NCBI GenBank assembly: GCA_038205115.1
Contig: JBBRCE010000042.1
Span: forward strand, 1 to 44,948
Length of the DNA stretch: 44,948 nt
DNA from: JBBRCE01 sp038205115
GTDB taxonomy: Bacteria > Planctomycetota > Planctomycetia > Pirellulales > JBBRCE01
Reading direction: 5' to 3'
Shown: in pieces, positions 23,917 through 33,700 of the stretch
Layout: every line of letters starts with the position of its first letter
Position numbering within the stretch: the stretch's first letter is position 1
The notes under the pieces: model-generated
Seen by the model: the letters and a program-made list of their open reading frames with translations, nothing else
Told to the model about the DNA's origin: nothing
Databases searched by the model: none
Made by a program: the position numbers and the translations under genes

Positions 23917-26602
23917 AGGCTCTCCGGCGAAAGCGTTGGCGAATCACCTCGGCGGCCGTGTTAACCACAAACGTCATGGCGAACAGCACCAGCGCGGCCA
24001 AAAACAAAATCCGGTAATGCGTGGTCCCGCGGGCGGCTTCCGGCATCTCGATGGCGATGCTGGCCGAAAGCGTGCGAAATCCATTAAAGATATTCATGTC
24101 CATGATGGGCGTACTGCCGGCCGCCATCAGCACGATCATAGTCTCGCCCACCGCGCGTCCCAAGCCGATCATCACCGCCGAAAACAAGCCGCTCATGGCG
24201 GTCGGGATCACAATCCGCACCAGCGTCTGCCAGGGCGTTGCGCCAGCCGCCAGCGAGGCCGAACGCAAATGCGACGGCACAGTGTTCAGGGCGTCGTCCG
24301 CTAGTGTGTAGATGATGGGAATAATGGCAAAGCCCATCATGAAGCCCACGATCAGTGCATTGCGTTGCACGTATGTACCAACCAGCGCCCAACTCGATCC
24401 GGCATGCGAGCCGCGAGGATCAAAACCGATAATCGTCAACATCCAACCCAAAATGAGAGCTAGAACGAGAGTTATGCAAATGCCGGAGACAAACTTTAAT
24501 AAGTCGACGAGGGCGGCCTGTGTTCGAGTCCAGCCCCGCGAGACGTTCCGCAGCAACGGATGCACGATCAACGAAATGAGTAGAAACGTAACCGCAGCTG
24601 ACAGCGGCAGCAGAATGATCGCCCAGCCCGGCGTACCGCTGCCAATCTCGGGGCGCGATAACCACAGCCGCAAGTCGCCGCCAAACATTCGCTGTTCGAT
24701 AGACGGACCCAAATACTTCGCCAGTAGCAAGCCCAGCGGCAGCAGCAACAGCATGCAGGCAAACCGAAACCGACGGTACTGAATGGCCAAATGAATCGGC
24801 AGCAACTGCCACAAGTACGCGCCCAACATAAACGCCAGCGGCACCGTCACAATTGCGGCGATCGATGCCGGCACGATTGTCTCCATGACCGGCGCAATCA
24901 CGATTCCGGCCAGAAAGCCCAACACCACGCTGGGCAGACTGGCCATCGTTTCGACCATGGGCTTGACGCGCGCCCGCACCGAGGGATGCAAAAATTCGCT
25001 GGTAAAGACGGCCGCCATCAGCGCCAGTGGCACGCCGAACAACAGCGAATAAAACGTGGCTTTGAGCGTACCGAAGATCAGCGGCCACAAACCGAACTTG
25101 GGCTCGAAGTCGTCGGTTGAGCCCGTCGTCTGCCAAACGTGCGACGACTGCGGCGCACTTTCGTACCAAACGGGCCGCACCAGTGTTCTGAGGCTGACTT
25201 CGGGATGTGCGATATCGAGATCCCACCGAGTAATGCCGGCCTGATTGTCGGCCAGCAGTTCGTCTTCCTTGGGCGAAATCAACAGCGTCCGAATCGCGCT
25301 GCCGCCTTGAGCCGCGACACGCGACAACACGCGCTCGCTGGTGTCGTACACGACTTGCACATTGCCGGCCGCATCGCCGACCGCCATGGCACGCGATTGT
25401 GGCGAACAGCACAGCGCGGTGATCGGCGAATTGAGGCCGTGAATCTCGTGCGTTTTTTCCAAATGCGTGCGCGTCGAGTCCATTTCATTCACGCGGCACC
25501 AGGTCGACATGCCGCCGGCCGAATCGCCCACCATGATGGTGCGCTTGCCGAGTACCATCGTCGCGGCGGACAATTCGACGCCCCGTGGCAACAGCGAGAT
25601 TCGTTCGACCTGCTGAGGCGGTTCGGACTCGGCCATTTCGTACCGCACCAGCGTGCCATCTTTCCACAGCAGAAACAGATTATCGCCATCACCAGAAATC
25701 AAGGTCCGCAGCGGCTTGCCGCTCACGCCTGTGGGCAGTGGCACACTGGAACTGTTGACTGTAATGGTCGATTCGTCGGTAATCAGATTCAATCGCTTTT
25801 TAACCGCGTTCAGCGTGATGTTGCCATTGGCCGAACGCGCCACGAAAATGGGTTGGGCATTTTCGCCTTCCACGCGCAGCGAGAAATCGATTTGTTCGAT
25901 CGGCGAATCCGAAACCGGCGGCGTGCGCGGATCGAGCATTTTGACGAGTTGTTGCAAACGCAGTTGGCCAGTTGGCGTGCGTTGGACCATGCCGCCTTGA
26001 AATTCCAGGGCCTCGTCGGCCACCTTGAGCGCGCGAATCGCGGGGTCCACCGCGCTATCGTCAAGAAACGTGGTCTTGTAGCCGATTGCGCCCAGCCGCA
26101 CACTGCCATCGGCGAACCCAAACATGCAAACCTTGGCAGTGCCGTTGGGCAAATCTTCGAACGATTTTTTGCATTTGAAATCGATCGCCACGGCGCAGCA
26201 CGTCATGGCGGCCGCCTGATCGTTGTCCTCCGAGCGAATCGCTTGCGGTTCGCCCAGCGGCTGCCCATCGTGCAGTTTGAAACCTTGCAATTGGCCGTCG
26301 ACGCTCAACGTCCAGCCGAGCAGTCGGAATTCATCCACGCCCATCTGCAGCGGTGGCGAATCGGACTTGCCGGCGGCAATGGTGCGCTCGGAATCCGTCC
26401 GCGCCGAACGGAACAGCGGAATCGCCACGCTCACTAAGAACACGCAGACCAACAGCACTGCCACGATCGTGCCAATTCCCCCAACGGCAATCACCCAGCG
26501 GGCAACGCGATCGATCACGCGCACCTTGGAGCTGGTTTTTCGCCGCGTCAGCCCGGTAAACCGGCGACGTTGCGGATCAGTGCTGGGAGTTTCGTCAGTC
26601 AC
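23906..26602 (-). CDS. pstC: Phosphate ABC transporter permease PstC with propeller-like insertion
   Basis: The product has about 898 aa. After a first membrane segment (about 40-65) comes a soluble region of about 430 residues with repeated strand patterns such as LRTLISGDGDNLFLLWKDGTLVRYEM, AVGDAAGNVQVVYDTSERVLSRVA and DELLADNQAGITRWDL; these look like WD40/PQQ-type propeller blades. The membrane core follows from about residue 500, with extra segments in its middle and the EAA-type loop LRSASLAAGATPWQTLVRIVIP near the end. Classical PstC has about 300-320 aa; extended forms with an N-terminal domain (DUF3708 type) exist. GTG at 26602 is preferred (GGAA 11 nt upstream); an in-frame TTG at 26653 is an alternative. 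Confidence 0.9.
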   Translation of the reverse strand: MTDETPSTDPQRRRFTGLTRRKTSSKVRVIDRVARWVIAVGGIGTIVAVLLVCVFLVSVAIPLFRSARTDSERTIAAGKSDSPPLQMGVDEFRLLGWTLSVDGQLQGFKLHDGQPLGEPQAIRSEDNDQAAAMTCCAVAIDFKCKKSFEDLPNGTAKVCMFGFADGSVRLGAIGYKTTFLDDSAVDPAIRALKVADEALEFQGGMVQRTPTGQLRLQQLVKMLDPRTPPVSDSPIEQIDFSLRVEGENAQPIFVARSANGNITLNAVKKRLNLITDESTITVNSSSVPLPTGVSGKPLRTLISGDGDNLFLLWKDGTLVRYEMAESEPPQQVERISLLPRGVELSAATMVLGKRTIMVGDSAGGMSTWCRVNEMDSTRTHLEKTHEIHGLNSPITALCCSPQSRAMAVGDAAGNVQVVYDTSERVLSRVAAQGGSAIRTLLISPKEDELLADNQAGITRWDLDIAHPEVSLRTLVRPVWYESAPQSSHVWQTTGSTDDFEPKFGLWPLIFGTLKATFYSLLFGVPLALMAAVFTSEFLHPSVRARVKPMVETMASLPSVVLGFLAGIVIAPVMETIVPASIAAIVTVPLAFMLGAYLWQLLPIHLAIQYRRFRFACMLLLLPLGLLLAKYLGPSIEQRMFGGDLRLWLSRPEIGSGTPGWAIILLPLSAAVTFLLISLIVHPLLRNVSRGWTRTQAALVDLLKFVSGICITLVLALILGWMLTIIGFDPRGSHAGSSWALVGTYVQRNALIVGFMMGFAIIPIIYTLADDALNTVPSHLRSASLAAGATPWQTLVRIVIPTAMSGLFSAVMIGLGRAVGETMIVLMAAGSTPIMDMNIFNGFRTLSASIAIEMPEAARGTTHYRILFLAALVLFAMTFVVNTAAEVIRQRFRRRAYEL

Positions 26603-26663
26603 GAGAACAGTTCCAAGCAATACTTGGGGAAAACGCTGACTCTTGTAAGGCAACCTACAACAA

Positions 26664-26697
26664 GACGTGAGCGACGGCCGAAACCATCGCTCACGTC
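26664..26697 (-). terminator. Hairpin between pstS and pstC (probable attenuator)
   Basis: Perfect 11-base arms GACGTGAGCGA and TCGCTCACGTC are separated by a 12-nt loop. On the transcribed (minus) strand the second arm is followed by a T-rich stretch TTGTTGTAGG. The hairpin lies 66 nt after the pstS stop and about 60 nt before the pstC start. This position fits a partial terminator or an mRNA 3'-end stabiliser that gives more PstS than permease. Confidence 0.65.
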
Positions 26698-26763
26698 GCA
26701 GATCCGTTACGACACTCTGAGACCGTCGAAGTTGCCGGTCTCATTGCAAAGATTCACAGATGA

Positions 26764-27948
26764 TTACTTCTTTGGCATGGCAGCGCCGGATAGGCCGAGA
26801 CTCGTGAGCGTCTTTTCGGCAATTTTACCGGGCAGCGGCAAGTATCCGGCTTCCAGTACGTCCGACTGACCTTCATGGCTGATCATGAATTTGATGAATT
26901 CGGCACGCAGCGGATCCAGTTCGGTGCCGGGCTTCTTGTTGATGTAGATAAACAAGTAGCGCGACAGCGGATAATCGCCCGAGTATGCGTTGGCGGCTTC
27001 CGCTTCGATGTACTTGGTGCCTTCGGAAGCCAACGCTACGGCCCGTACGTCCGACGTTTTGTAACCGATACCGCTGTAGCCCATGGCAAACTTATCGCCG
27101 GCCACGCTCTGCACCACGGCCGAACTGCCCGGCTGTTCTTTGACGGTGTCTTTGTAATCGCCTTTGGAGAGCACGTGTTCTTTGAAGTAACCATAGGTAC
27201 CCGATGCGGCGTTGCGGCCGTACAAGCTGATGGGCTTGTCTTTCCATTCGCCTTCCAGGCCCAGATCGCCCCAGGTGACAAGTTCCTTTGCGCCGCCACG
27301 GTTGCGATTCTTCGAGAAAATGGCATCGGCTTGCGCCAAGGTCAGGCCTTTGAGCGGGTTGTCTTTGTGGACGTAGATCGCCAGCATGTCGATGCTGGTG
27401 CGGAAGCTGGTGGGCTTGTAACCGAACTTCTTTTCGAACTCGTCTTCTTCGCCCTTGGACTTCATTTCGCGGCTCATCGGGCCGAACATGGCCGTGCCGG
27501 CGATCAGCGCTGGCGGCGCGGTGGCCGAACCTTTGCCTTCGGCTTCGATCTGCACGTTGGGATATTGCTTTTTGAAATGTTCCGCCCACAAGGCCATCAA
27601 TTCGTTCATGGTGTCCGAACCGACGCTCTTGATCGTGCCGGAGACGGCCTTCGAGCTCTTCTTATACGAAGCAATCGAGCTATCGACCGTCAGCTTTGCT
27701 GGCGCCTTCATCTCTTTGCTGACTTCGGTTTTGGAAACTTCCTTGGGCGCGGCCGAAGACGGCGCGGCGGCCGATGGTGCAGTTTTAGCCGGTGCAGTGG
27801 CAACTGGCGCCGTTTTGGCCGGCACGACTTTGGCAGGGGCTTTCACCGGCGCATCGGCTGCAAACAGAGATCCTGCAGCAAGCAGCATTCCGAGCGCGGC
27901 ACCGCCAACACACAAATTGAATGGCAACGGTTGTTTCGTGGCTTTCAT
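26764..27948 (-). CDS. pstS: Phosphate ABC transporter substrate-binding protein PstS
   Basis: This 394-aa protein has a signal peptide (about 1-30), then an Ala/Pro/Lys/Thr-rich linker (about 33-87) and a PstS-type binding domain. The phosphate-binding segments are visible: IKSVGSDTMNEL, EGKGSATAPPALIAGTAMFGPMSREM and NAASGTYGYF. There is no Cys lipobox, so it may be a soluble or linker-tethered periplasmic protein. The start is supported by an AGGAGA ribosome site 6 nt before the ATG. It is the first gene of the pst operon, followed by a hairpin and then pstC. I could not find a convincing PHO box upstream. Confidence 0.93.
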   Translation of the reverse strand: MKATKQPLPFNLCVGGAALGMLLAAGSLFAADAPVKAPAKVVPAKTAPVATAPAKTAPSAAAPSSAAPKEVSKTEVSKEMKAPAKLTVDSSIASYKKSSKAVSGTIKSVGSDTMNELMALWAEHFKKQYPNVQIEAEGKGSATAPPALIAGTAMFGPMSREMKSKGEEDEFEKKFGYKPTSFRTSIDMLAIYVHKDNPLKGLTLAQADAIFSKNRNRGGAKELVTWGDLGLEGEWKDKPISLYGRNAASGTYGYFKEHVLSKGDYKDTVKEQPGSSAVVQSVAGDKFAMGYSGIGYKTSDVRAVALASEGTKYIEAEAANAYSGDYPLSRYLFIYINKKPGTELDPLRAEFIKFMISHEGQSDVLEAGYLPLPGKIAEKTLTSLGLSGAAMPKK

Positions 27949-28133
27949 CCGGATTCTCCTATAGCGCTTAGACTGGGTACATTCGCAATTTCTTTGTCAT
28001 CACGTTAACGGACGATTGTTAGGATTGAATTAGCGCAGGGTTAGAAACGGCGAAATGTGTGCATTGTGGAAGTCTGCAACTCCGGTTTCCGTGCGACGAG
28101 ACAATGTTGGCCCCCGGTGCAACACACCTGCGG

Positions 28134-29786
28134 CTATTCCACGGTGCCGGCCAGGCCTTCCGCATAACCGAGTAGCGCCAAACAGCGCGCGCCTTCGTGG
28201 CGGGCGCTGTCGTTAAAGCTGGCCATCCACTTGCGGAGTGTTTCGAGTTCGCCTCGAGCGCCCAGCGCCTGGGCAACTTGGCCGATTGAGGCCTCTTCGC
28301 TTTCGAAATCGCGAACGACTTCGTCGCTCTGACCGAGTTGAATGGCCGTTTGATACAGGCCCGTCATGACAAGCCACTTTTCTTGAATCCGCACCTCACC
28401 TTCATCGGGAAACCACTTGATCGTTGCTTTGACTTTCTTGGCCTGCGTGATCGCGTCCAAGATCGTTTGCTTGGCGGCGGCGGCATCCCCATTTTTTTTA
28501 AGCTGTAACGCAACGCCATTTAGGATTTTAGGAGCACCGAGCAATCCCGTGGCTTGCTTGACATGCGCCGCGGCTTCCACCGGGCGTTTAGCCTTGGTCA
28601 GTGCGACGGCGAAATAGCCATGCGTTTGATCGTCCAGTTTGTCGTCGCCAGCCAGCTTGGTTGCGGCGTCGATCGCACCATCTTTCAACAACGGCAAAAT
28701 CAAGAATTTGAGCCAGGCTTGGCCGCGGTATTTTTCCAACACGCCGGACTCCTTGATCGCTTGCGCGGGCGATTTGCCTTCGGTTTCCAAGCCCGCGAGC
28801 TTCAAGGTGATTTTCGGAACTTCGAGCGATTTCTGGTTGCCCGGCAACGCGGCTAAGGCCTCGGCTTTTTCCAGCGCCTGCGCGGCCAATTTTTTGTCGC
28901 CGGCAGCCTGGTAGCGATTCGTCAACAGTAGATAGCCTAACAGTTTTTCCGGATCGCTATCTTTGAGATGCGCGAGAATCAACTCAACTTGCGGAGGCTG
29001 GCCGCCCGCATGCAGCCATTCCAGCAGGACGTGATCCGCGGTGTAATTTTCTGGCGAAACAACCGAGCGACTCACCCAGCCATAAAAATTGGCGCCGTCA
29101 TCGTTTCTCAAGGCTTCCTGTCCTTTGCGTACGGCGAACGTTTCTGGCGGCAACTCAAGCAGCGCTTTGCGGGCGGATTCGACGTCGCCACGACCGAAAT
29201 GATACTCGGCTAACAGGTACTGGCGTTCTTCGGCGTTCATCGACTCCCAGCGGAAGCCGATCTTTTCTGCCGCAGCGCGCGTGGCGGCGAGATCGCCGTT
29301 CACGTTCAGCAACGTTTTTATCAAGCTGGGCCACAACGCGTCGCGAGACTCTGCCAACTCTTTGCTTTTAAACAGGTCGATCGCTTGCTGAAGAGTGGTT
29401 TCCGCCAGCGCCTTGTGACCTCGGCACCATTGCACATTCACCACCATCAGCAAGGCGTAAATTCTGACGCTGGCTTTTCGAATGGCCTGAGCTGCCTCAG
29501 CGGCTTTCGGATCGTCGCATTTTGCCAAGCCGGCGGCAACGTGCAGCAACGGCGAATGGTTTATACCCTCTCGCTGCCAGACGTAAGATAAAACCCGCGG
29601 GTCCGCTTTTTCGCCACTGCCATCGGCCATGTACAACTCGCGCGCTTCCGTGAGCAGTTTGGCCACCTCAGCGTTTCGGGCCTTTTCATCGGGCTTCGCC
29701 TTTGGCGAGTCGTCAGCGCGCGATGCCAGCGAACTGAAACAGAGTGTCAGGCAGACGAGCCGCGCAACGAGGCGCGTTATTGACAT
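28134..29786 (-). CDS. Secreted alpha-helical repeat (TPR-like) protein
   Basis: This 550-aa protein has a signal peptide (MSITRLVARLVCLTLCFSSLASRA). The remainder is mostly paired amphipathic helices, such as GHKALAETTLQQAIDLFKSKELAES, GRGDVESARKALLELPPE and AGDKKLAAQALEKAEALAAL, in the style of degenerate TPR or Sel1-like repeats. I find no catalytic motif. The ATG at 29786 was preferred to an upstream in-frame start (27 codons earlier) because the signal peptide begins there. It is probably a periplasmic scaffold or binding protein. It lies upstream of the pst operon on the same strand, with a 185-nt gap. Confidence 0.8.
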   Translation of the reverse strand: MSITRLVARLVCLTLCFSSLASRADDSPKAKPDEKARNAEVAKLLTEARELYMADGSGEKADPRVLSYVWQREGINHSPLLHVAAGLAKCDDPKAAEAAQAIRKASVRIYALLMVVNVQWCRGHKALAETTLQQAIDLFKSKELAESRDALWPSLIKTLLNVNGDLAATRAAAEKIGFRWESMNAEERQYLLAEYHFGRGDVESARKALLELPPETFAVRKGQEALRNDDGANFYGWVSRSVVSPENYTADHVLLEWLHAGGQPPQVELILAHLKDSDPEKLLGYLLLTNRYQAAGDKKLAAQALEKAEALAALPGNQKSLEVPKITLKLAGLETEGKSPAQAIKESGVLEKYRGQAWLKFLILPLLKDGAIDAATKLAGDDKLDDQTHGYFAVALTKAKRPVEAAAHVKQATGLLGAPKILNGVALQLKKNGDAAAAKQTILDAITQAKKVKATIKWFPDEGEVRIQEKWLVMTGLYQTAIQLGQSDEVVRDFESEEASIGQVAQALGARGELETLRKWMASFNDSARHEGARCLALLGYAEGLAGTVE

Positions 29787-30486
29787 TGGCTGGTTAACGA
29801 CTGCGGTTGGCTCTAACGAACTCGAAAAAATCGCCCGTCGCGAAAACGGGCGAAGAGTGGCCGTCATGGCAAACCTCGAAACGTGAAATTGTCAGTGTGT
29901 GACAGAACGGCCGACATGATCTTATGCCTAAACGTTTCCCGTCGCAACGATTTAAACCATCGCTTGCGCAATCGGGGCTGGCTTGGTTGCGCCGACCACA
30001 TCGGCAACAGCACGTCGTGTGGTGGACGCCTAAAGCACGTGCCGCCCGCGTATTCGATGAAGCGCATCAGATCTTGCGTCGTGTGGCGAGAATGGCAGCG
30101 AACGCGAAGTCCTGGCATTCGGACGCAAAAACAGCTCGGCTTGCTGTCGATGTGGTCGTTCACCCGCGATCGCGCGAATGCGAAAGGCACCCTAAGCTAT
30201 GCAGAAGGCAATTCCAGCAGCCTGGTTCAAGAGCCGTTCGGATTCTCTCAATTTTTCGGGCAATGGATGCCGGCGGCGGGAACAAGTCGGAGAAACAGTC
30301 GAAGGCGAGCAAATAGCGGGATTCAAGTTTTCGACCGTCTGCCGCAGATTCCGCCGCAACAACTCACGACGAACTTGCCACGGCAAGACGTTGTCGGCCA
30401 GCGACTGCCCTCGTGGCCTGCCGTCGAGTAGAATGCCGTTCGAACGATTACTCGCTGACCACGTTACGGACGGATTGAATTGCGCT
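29787..30486. other. Intergenic region without a convincing gene
   Basis: This 700-bp stretch lies between divergently transcribed genes: the TPR-like gene (minus) and yacG (plus). Several open frames cross it on both strands, but their translations are Arg/Ser-rich, lack recognisable motifs, and overlap one another in all phases, as expected from GC-rich non-coding DNA. A GTAGAATG element lies at 30428-30435. I see no tRNA, repeat or strong hairpin in it. Confidence 0.6.
30428..30435 (+). promoter_or_regulatory. GTAGAATG element, possible extended -10 (upstream of yacG)
   Basis: GTAGAATG lies 51 nt upstream of the yacG ATG, a normal distance for a promoter -10 element. It is the second of three intergenic copies in this window. 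No clear -35 box is present. Confidence 0.4.
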
Positions 30487-30675
30487 ATGGTGTCACTACC
30501 TCGTTGCCCGGTGTGCGATGCACTGGTAGATCCGGCTAAGACTCCGGCGATGCCGTTCTGCAGCGGCCGCTGCCAGCAGATCGATCTCGGGCGTTGGCTG
30601 GACGAAGGCTACAGCGTGCCGGTGGATAAAGATGAGGACGAGTCGGAAGATCATCCCGACAACCCCGTCGATTAA
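30487..30675 (+). CDS. yacG: DNA gyrase inhibitor YacG family zinc protein
   Basis: The 62-aa protein has the YacG zinc-binding pattern: Cys7-x2-Cys10 and Cys25-x3-Cys29, followed by IDLGRWLDEGYSVPV, which matches the conserved DLxxWxxExYxxP segment. In Escherichia coli YacG binds GyrB and inhibits gyrase. The C-terminal tail is acidic (DKDEDESEDHPDNPVD). The start at 30487 gives a normal family length; the frame is open upstream but unlike YacG. It is convergent with the large unknown gene, whose stop is 40 nt away. Confidence 0.9.
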   Translation: MVSLPRCPVCDALVDPAKTPAMPFCSGRCQQIDLGRWLDEGYSVPVDKDEDESEDHPDNPVD

Positions 30676-30714
30676 ATGCACGGCGCGCGACTGGGCTGCC
30701 AAGAGTTGCGGCCA

Positions 30715-33700
30715 TCATTCTGGCGGCGGCGTCCAATTGGCCATTTGCTGCTGCACTTCTTCGTAGCTTAGCCGCACGATCGGCACGCGCGCAGCTGCTT
30801 CGATCTGTTGTTCGCTACGGCGCGACGGCGAACAGGCGTGATCGACTTCTTCTTCCAGCTTGAGCAACCAATCCGGCATGTCCAAGCCCGATCCGCCCGG
30901 CTCTTGTGCCAATTCGCCGGCTTCTTGCTCCAGCAGCGAGAACGCCATCGGCGGTTCGCCAGCGCGGGCTTCGTCAACCGCCGGTTGTACCAGCGAGCGA
31001 ATTCGATCCAACATCAGCGGCCGCACGAAGCGCTCGGACAACCGCGCGGCGATGGTGGGTAGCTTCATGCCGTGCTTGGTTTGCAGTTCCAAGTACCGCT
31101 GCCAGTGCTGATCGGCCGCTTCGGCGGTGCGCTCGGCCATGGCGCGGCGCCACGACTCGGCCGCTTCCACGCGCCCTTGTCGGACGAGAACTTCATGCGC
31201 CATGACAACCGGCCGGAGATTCCAATTCACGCGCTCGTAACCGACCTTAATACGCAGGAAATCCAGCAGCACGTGCAACAGTTCGCCCTTATCGGACTGC
31301 GTGGTGGAACTGTTGTAGTCGCGATATTCCGAGTAATTTTCAACGATCGATTCCAGCACCAGGCTCAGGTGCCGCTTGGCGTCTTCGCGCGGCAAGCTTT
31401 CGCCCAGATCGTCCAGCAGTTTGAGGTCGGCATATTCGTCGGGCGATTCTTCCAGCCGTTCGAGCCAGCGCTCGACGCCTTGGTGCAAAATAGCGCGCAG
31501 ATTGCCGAGGTTCAAAAACCGCTGCGTGAATAAGTCGTGGCCGTAACGCTCAATGAACGCCACTAGCGACTTCCAATAAGCCTTACTGTTGATTTTTTCC
31601 AGCACGGAAAGTCGCAGTCCACGACTATGTGTCAGCCACTGGTTGAGCAGCGCTTCGGTCAGTTGTTGCAGACATTCCACCAGCGGCGCGTCGATGCCGT
31701 CGGCCGGGTCGGCGGCTGCCATATGCGTCCAGCCATTGGCCGACTCGATCAGCGACTCGACGATTGACTTGTAACCAATTTCGAACAGCCGATCGAATTC
31801 GGTGACTGCGCCGGCGCCAAAGGTTTGGTTCTTTTCCATCGTTTGTGCGGCGGCGATCAACTGGCAGGTCTCGACCAGCATGCCCAGGCGCGGGAGCCAG
31901 TCGAGCAGTTCTCGTAACAGTTGCTGAGTGGATTTGGCGGTGAGAATTTGCAGTGGATCGCCACCGCGGCCCAGCGGCACGTACAGTAGCGGCCGATCTT
32001 TGATCGCCTCCAAAAACTTGGGCCAGACGCGTCGCGCGGCCGGCACATCGCGGTGCAACAGCGCGCGCCACAATTGACCAATCACGTGCGAACGTTCTTC
32101 GGTCGGCTGGTGTTCGACATCCGGCGTTTCGCTGGCTGCCGCGTCAGATGGCGCCGCCGGCGGAGTTTCGCGGTCGAGCGCGCCGGCCAGCGCGCGCTGC
32201 GCGTCGAGTTCGGCCACGGAAGCGGAAATGATCCGATCCAGCAAGTTCTCTTTGATCCAACGGTGCCGATCGTATTCGATCAGCGACTCTTCCGCAGCGG
32301 TGGGCTCGGCAATGCGATACCGGTAAACCACGCGCATCAGTACGGTCAGTTGCCGCAAATTGTCTTCTGCCTGCGTGCGCCATTGCGTCATGGCGGCCAG
32401 CAGCGACGGATCGTCGTTCAACGCGCCGTCGGCCCGCGCCGCCACGGCCGCGCGCTTCCAGAGCCGCGCCAGAGTGGCCAAAAACGACAAGCGGCCAGCG
32501 ATCCGCCGCGACTCGCTTTCCAACTCATGGTCGCTGGTGGATGGCCCGGACTCCATCATCTCGCTATCGAAACCGTCGTTGGTGCTGTCGCGATAAATCA
32601 CATCGTCGTAGGCGGCGCCGAACAAATCTTGTTCGTCGTCTTCATCATCCTCGTCGTCATCATCATCGCCGTCCGGATCATCGGCGTCGTACAGTTCGTC
32701 GAGCAACGTGCGACTGCTATCTTCGTGCTCGGTCTCGAAATCCAACGACGGCACGCGCCAAAACGTTTCGGCGTTGGCTTCTAAAAAATCGAAGAACTTA
32801 CGCACCAACTTCCAGCGACCCTGCTGTTGCGCCGCGAGTTTGGGATTTTCCGTATCGTCAGCCAATACAGTCGTCAGCCAACGCAGCGCTAACAGGTGGA
32901 ACGAGTTGTGGCCATCTTCCAACTTGACACGATCCGCTTGACCGAGCCAATGCACCAGCACGGCCATCGAGGCCACCATGTCGTGCTTGGCCAGTAGCGT
33001 TTCGACCACGCGGGCGTACGCCTTGGGATAATCGAAGGTTTCGACATGCGGTCGCCAAAAGGCCGTATCGCCGGCCGCAGCGCCGGCATTTTGCCAGGCG
33101 CGCAGCGCACCGGCGACCAGTTCGGCCGAAAGATGCGCTTCCAGCGCAAACACTTTACGGACGCTGCCCACCGTGGCCGCCGCATGGCGATCCCACCACA
33201 TGGCCAGCTCAAAGAAATTCTGCGACAGCTCATCTTCCAAATCTTCACCGGCGGCCGTCGCGGCTTCGGTCCAGCAGCGAGCATGCAGCGAAAAGATATC
33301 GTCCATCAGTTCCAGCAGTTCGTCCACGCGCAAGTCCGGCACGCTGTTTTCAACCGCCGGAAACAGCGGATAGTTGCCACTGAAACCCAAAATGTTCCAA
33401 GGGTCGACAATCGCGCCATTCTCGATGCCAAGATGCAACAATTGGCCAATCCGCGGCAGCACGTCAACGGCGTCGCGCAACTGGCCGCGATCCAAATAGC
33501 GGTCGCCGGCGCTCAGCAGACATTGAATCTGGCAGAGTATCCGCGCCGAGGCCACCGGCACCACGCTGGCCTGATGCATGGCGGCCTCTTCGTAACCCAT
33601 GCGGGCAAACAGCAGCGCCAGGTGGACGTGCTGCATCTGCACCGCGCGGCCGCGGGCCAACGTGGCGTTCAGATGCTGACGCGCGGCAGCAAACGGCTGC

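Noticed and set aside
27949..28030. Possible PHO box upstream of pstS
   Set aside because: A single TTGTCAT-like half site and a GTTAAC are present, but no correctly spaced direct repeat could be found.
29883..30431. Plus-strand 182-codon open frame between the TPR-like gene and yacG
   Set aside because: It is Arg/Ser-rich without motifs and overlaps several equally long frames in other phases.
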